From: Prolixibacteraceae bacterium
GTDB taxonomy: Bacteria > Bacteroidota > Bacteroidia > Bacteroidales > Prolixibacteraceae
Length of the DNA stretch: 16,939 nt
Reading direction: 5' to 3'
NCBI GenBank assembly: GCA_018399395.1
Contig: JAGYOI010000007.1
Span: 1-16,939, forward strand
Shown piece by piece: positions 14,136-16,939 of the stretch. The notes beneath the pieces are model-generated. The model worked only from the letters and a program-made list of their open reading frames with translations. It did no database searches and was not told the origin of the DNA. Positions within the stretch are counted from its first letter, which is position 1; every line of letters starts with the position of its first letter. Both the position numbers and the translations under genes were made by a program.

Positions 14136-16939
14136 ATGAACAATACCAATCATAAAAAAAGAAAGAAGTGGCTGCTTGTCATTTCGATAGCTATCGTTGT
14201 ACTTGTTGCAGGTGCAGCAGGCTACATCTTTTATAACGCCGAAAAAATAATCCGGAACAACCTATCGGAATACATCTATCAGCATACCGATAAACAATAC
14301 CGCTTACATTTCAATAAACTCGATGTAGAGTTAAGGCATAAACGGTTATCGATTAGTGACATCAAATTTGAACCCACCCGCGAGAACTTATCTTCAGACA
14401 GCACTGAAAGCTATTTCTTTTATACCGAATTGCTTGAAATTGACAACATTAATATTCTTTCAATTCTGTCCAAACGACAGTTCCGTGCGACAAAACTTAC
14501 TACCATAAAACCTGATTTGCGCTTAAATACGGGGGAAAAAGTAAGTATGAAACAACTCTCAGACAATAATATTGTAAAAGGGGACACGATTAGCATACCA
14601 TTTTTCTCTGAAGTTTTTTTCGACACCTTACGGTTTAGCGGTGCCAACATGAACATCGACACCCTGTTTGCAATGGGCGATATTCAGCCTGTAATAAATT
14701 TGGAAGCAACGCATTTTAAAATCGGTGGTATAAAATACACCGAAACACCCTACCCGTTCGACATATCGGATTTAAAGCTGGTGGTTGAAAACCTGCACAA
14801 AAAACTGCCCGACAGTGTCCACTCCATCCAAATTGAACGCATCGATTTATCATTACTTACAAACATTGTAAACGCAAGAAATGTACAGCTAAAACCATTA
14901 CAGGGAACTGAAAACATTGAGAACAACCGGTTTACCGTTGCCATGCCCCACATAAAGATGAATGTTCCGGGCATTAGCTATTTAAACATTGCCGATACAT
15001 TGCACATTGAATCAATGGATTTTGAAAATACGGATATCGCTATAAAATTTGGCAATCAAATCACCAAAGGAACACCCATTAACGAAATCAACTTTTTTCC
15101 CCTCATAGAAAACAGCATGAAATGGGTATCGGTAGGGCGATTTTCATTTACAAACTCAAAAGTAAAACTGATACCACCCAATACTGATAAACCGGCACAA
15201 ATAGTAGAAGGCGTCAATCTCACATTTTATAACTTTCTTGCCGATTCATCGTCGTACAAAAACCGCGACCGTATTTTATCGGCGCAAAACATTAAGCTCG
15301 AAGCAGATAAATTTACCCTAAACCATATTGACAACATCCACCGGCTTACAATTGAAAAGTTAGATGCAAATTCAGCCACACATTCGCTGTCAACCGGCAA
15401 AATATCATTTGCCCCGGTTAACGACTCCATTAAAACACAAACCAACACAACCGTAAATGTGAACAGCGAACAATCTGTTTTTTCGGAGATTGATTTCCGT
15501 TCCTTTTATCATGATCAAAAAATTGAAATGGAAAAGCTTCAATTAAGCAATCCACACACCACAATTGGTTTCGAGCCCCGTTTTATTAGAAAACAAGAAA
15601 CACGCGACAAGAGCATTATTCTTGAAAAAACACGCGATTACCTGAAAGGGATTTATGTTGACCGCACCATCATTTCCAACGGAACAATTCAATACAATTA
15701 CATTACAGAAACTGAAGAATCGGGATTTTTTTCCACAGTGTACAATTTCGAATTACAAGAATTGTCGGTCGACAGCTCAACATTTTATCAGACCGATAAA
15801 ATATTTTTCGCCGAACAATTCAACCTGCTTTTCAGCGATATTGAACTTCAGCTTGCCGATAAATCGCACATGCTTTTCACCGATTCACTCCGTTTGTCAA
15901 GCCTCGGTCAGAAAGCCAATGCCTATAACCTCACAATTAAACCAATAATTACAGATGCAACGGTAAGCGAACGCATACACAGCCACGAACAACAATTAAA
16001 CCTCGAATTCCCCAAAATAGAACTTAGCGGGGCCAAACTCCATCAGGCATTCTTTTACAAAAACCTGAGCATCGACAACTTTACAGCATTCAAACCGGTA
16101 ATCAACTTTAAAAAATACGGGGTCAACCAAACAAAAAACACCCGCTCACTCAGCAACTTCGACTTTAGGGAAGATGTATTCCCGCTTATTGCCGACTACA
16201 TGAATGTAATTCAAATTGGCAACCTGAACCTAAAAAACGGCGTTTTAAATTTTACCCATTTCCGCGAAAATGAGGCTGAACTAGAATTATCGAACCAGTT
16301 TTCCATTAAAATGTATAACTTCGAAATCGATGCTTATTCTCATCAAAAGCAGAATAAACTGTTCTTTTCCGATGATATCATCCTCACCCTCGAAGACCAA
16401 TCGTTTACTTTTGCCGATGAAGTTCACCACATCGATGCCAAAGAAATTGGCATAAACACCATGGAAAAGCGTATTTACATCAACAACAGCAAATTATACC
16501 CCGACATCCTATCGGATAAATTTAACGACATGCCACTTTCAGTGTTCGCTAACATACCATCGGTAGAAATTTCGAATGCCAGCATCCTCGATCTTTTTAA
16601 TAAGGGAAGATTACCCGTTGACCATGTAAAAATTAATAATCCCGATATCCGTTTATTGGTTCAGGATGCCGAAAGCAATAACAAAAGCAAAAAAGTAAAG
16701 CCGGCACTTATCCTCGAAGGTCTGCATTCATTAAGTTCAAAGAAGATTGAAATCAGTAATGGAAAATTAAAGCTTGAAAAATATAGCAATCATACCCCCG
16801 AAACAATTCTTGAATTGCCGTACAAGGTGACGAGTTGGGATGACCTTGAGGAGCTGAAAGGCCAAACATTCAAGATTGAAGACCTTTACCAGGAATCCAC
16901 GCCCACAGGGGCGACGGCGAGGAGATCGAGGCCGGACCC
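14136..16939 (+). CDS. Large AsmA/DUF748-like membrane-anchored protein, 3'-truncated
   Basis: The frame opens at ATG 14136 and runs without a stop to the last base, giving at least 934 codons. A GGTAGG (14121-14126) lies 9 bases before the ATG. The N-terminus is a lysine/arginine-rich cytosolic tail followed by one membrane helix (about 13-33). The rest is extracytoplasmic, beta-rich and low in cysteine. Repeating segments resemble AsmA/DUF748/TamB-type bridge proteins: FFPLIENSMKW... (320 onward), IDFRSF... (452), FPLIADYMNVIQIGNLNLKNGVLNF (682-706), plus VEISNASI and IEISNGKLKL. Such proteins span the periplasm and are linked to lipid transport or outer-membrane assembly. The family call rests on pattern and topology, not a strong motif. 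The final ~14 codons are probably not native, because base composition jumps there. Confidence 0.82.
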   Translation, partial: MNNTNHKKRKKWLLVISIAIVVLVAGAAGYIFYNAEKIIRNNLSEYIYQHTDKQYRLHFNKLDVELRHKRLSISDIKFEPTRENLSSDSTESYFFYTELLEIDNINILSILSKRQFRATKLTTIKPDLRLNTGEKVSMKQLSDNNIVKGDTISIPFFSEVFFDTLRFSGANMNIDTLFAMGDIQPVINLEATHFKIGGIKYTETPYPFDISDLKLVVENLHKKLPDSVHSIQIERIDLSLLTNIVNARNVQLKPLQGTENIENNRFTVAMPHIKMNVPGISYLNIADTLHIESMDFENTDIAIKFGNQITKGTPINEINFFPLIENSMKWVSVGRFSFTNSKVKLIPPNTDKPAQIVEGVNLTFYNFLADSSSYKNRDRILSAQNIKLEADKFTLNHIDNIHRLTIEKLDANSATHSLSTGKISFAPVNDSIKTQTNTTVNVNSEQSVFSEIDFRSFYHDQKIEMEKLQLSNPHTTIGFEPRFIRKQETRDKSIILEKTRDYLKGIYVDRTIISNGTIQYNYITETEESGFFSTVYNFELQELSVDSSTFYQTDKIFFAEQFNLLFSDIELQLADKSHMLFTDSLRLSSLGQKANAYNLTIKPIITDATVSERIHSHEQQLNLEFPKIELSGAKLHQAFFYKNLSIDNFTAFKPVINFKKYGVNQTKNTRSLSNFDFREDVFPLIADYMNVIQIGNLNLKNGVLNFTHFRENEAELELSNQFSIKMYNFEIDAYSHQKQNKLFFSDDIILTLEDQSFTFADEVHHIDAKEIGINTMEKRIYINNSKLYPDILSDKFNDMPLSVFANIPSVEISNASILDLFNKGRLPVDHVKINNPDIRLLVQDAESNNKSKKVKPALILEGLHSLSSKKIEISNGKLKLEKYSNHTPETILELPYKVTSWDDLEELKGQTFKIEDLYQESTPTGATARRSRPD
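16896..16939. other. GC-rich terminal segment, probable chimeric contig end
   Basis: The last 44 bases contain 33 G/C (75%), against an AT-rich gene immediately before. In another + frame (from 16913) they read D-G-E-E-I-E-A-G-P with GC-ending codons typical of a high-GC organism. In the AsmA-like frame they give an atypical Arg-rich tail (TGATARRSRPD). Confidence 0.5.

Overview
The window looks like a contig fragment from a Bacteroidota bacterium, probably order Bacteroidales/Marinilabiliales. DNA is AT-rich, most starts lack a strong Shine-Dalgarno sequence, and some upstream regions carry -7 boxes close to TAnnTTTG. The regulator is an AraR of the Nudix-derived type known from Bacteroides, and there is a lipoprotein with a Bacteroidota-like signal. 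No tRNA, rRNA, CRISPR array or mobile element was seen. No gene-free stretch exceeds about 170 bases. The genes at both ends run off the window.

Region 1 (1-4671) is an L-arabinose utilisation locus: the end of a FucP-type sugar permease and an aldose 1-epimerase (galM) on the + strand, then araA (L-arabinose isomerase) and araR (non-catalytic Nudix-fold repressor) on the - strand. The two convergent units are separated by a bidirectional terminator. Permease imports the sugar, mutarotase equilibrates its anomers, AraA makes L-ribulose and AraR senses the substrate. Two related 19-bp imperfect palindromes, one before araA and one before araR, are candidate AraR operators. Kinase and epimerase genes for the later steps are not in the window.

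Region 2 (4841-11556, + strand) holds an MscS-type channel overlapping a uridine-phosphorylase-like gene. These are followed by a lipoprotein with a cytochrome c domain and a PQQ-dependent sugar dehydrogenase domain, a TonB-dependent receptor 15 bases later, and an iron-type alcohol dehydrogenase. The receptor resembles E. coli YncD/PqqU, the PQQ importer. The likeliest reading is a cofactor-scavenging module: the receptor brings in exogenous PQQ and the neighbouring enzyme uses it.

Region 3 (11566-13998, - strand) is a tight housekeeping operon: a DUF5063 protein, a stand-alone WRN/RNase D-like 3'-5' exonuclease, and the rRNA methyltransferase RlmI. Region 4 (14136-end, + strand) is one long open frame with no stop. 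It encodes an N-terminally anchored AsmA/DUF748-like protein. Its last ~44 bases are abruptly GC-rich and look like a chimeric contig end.
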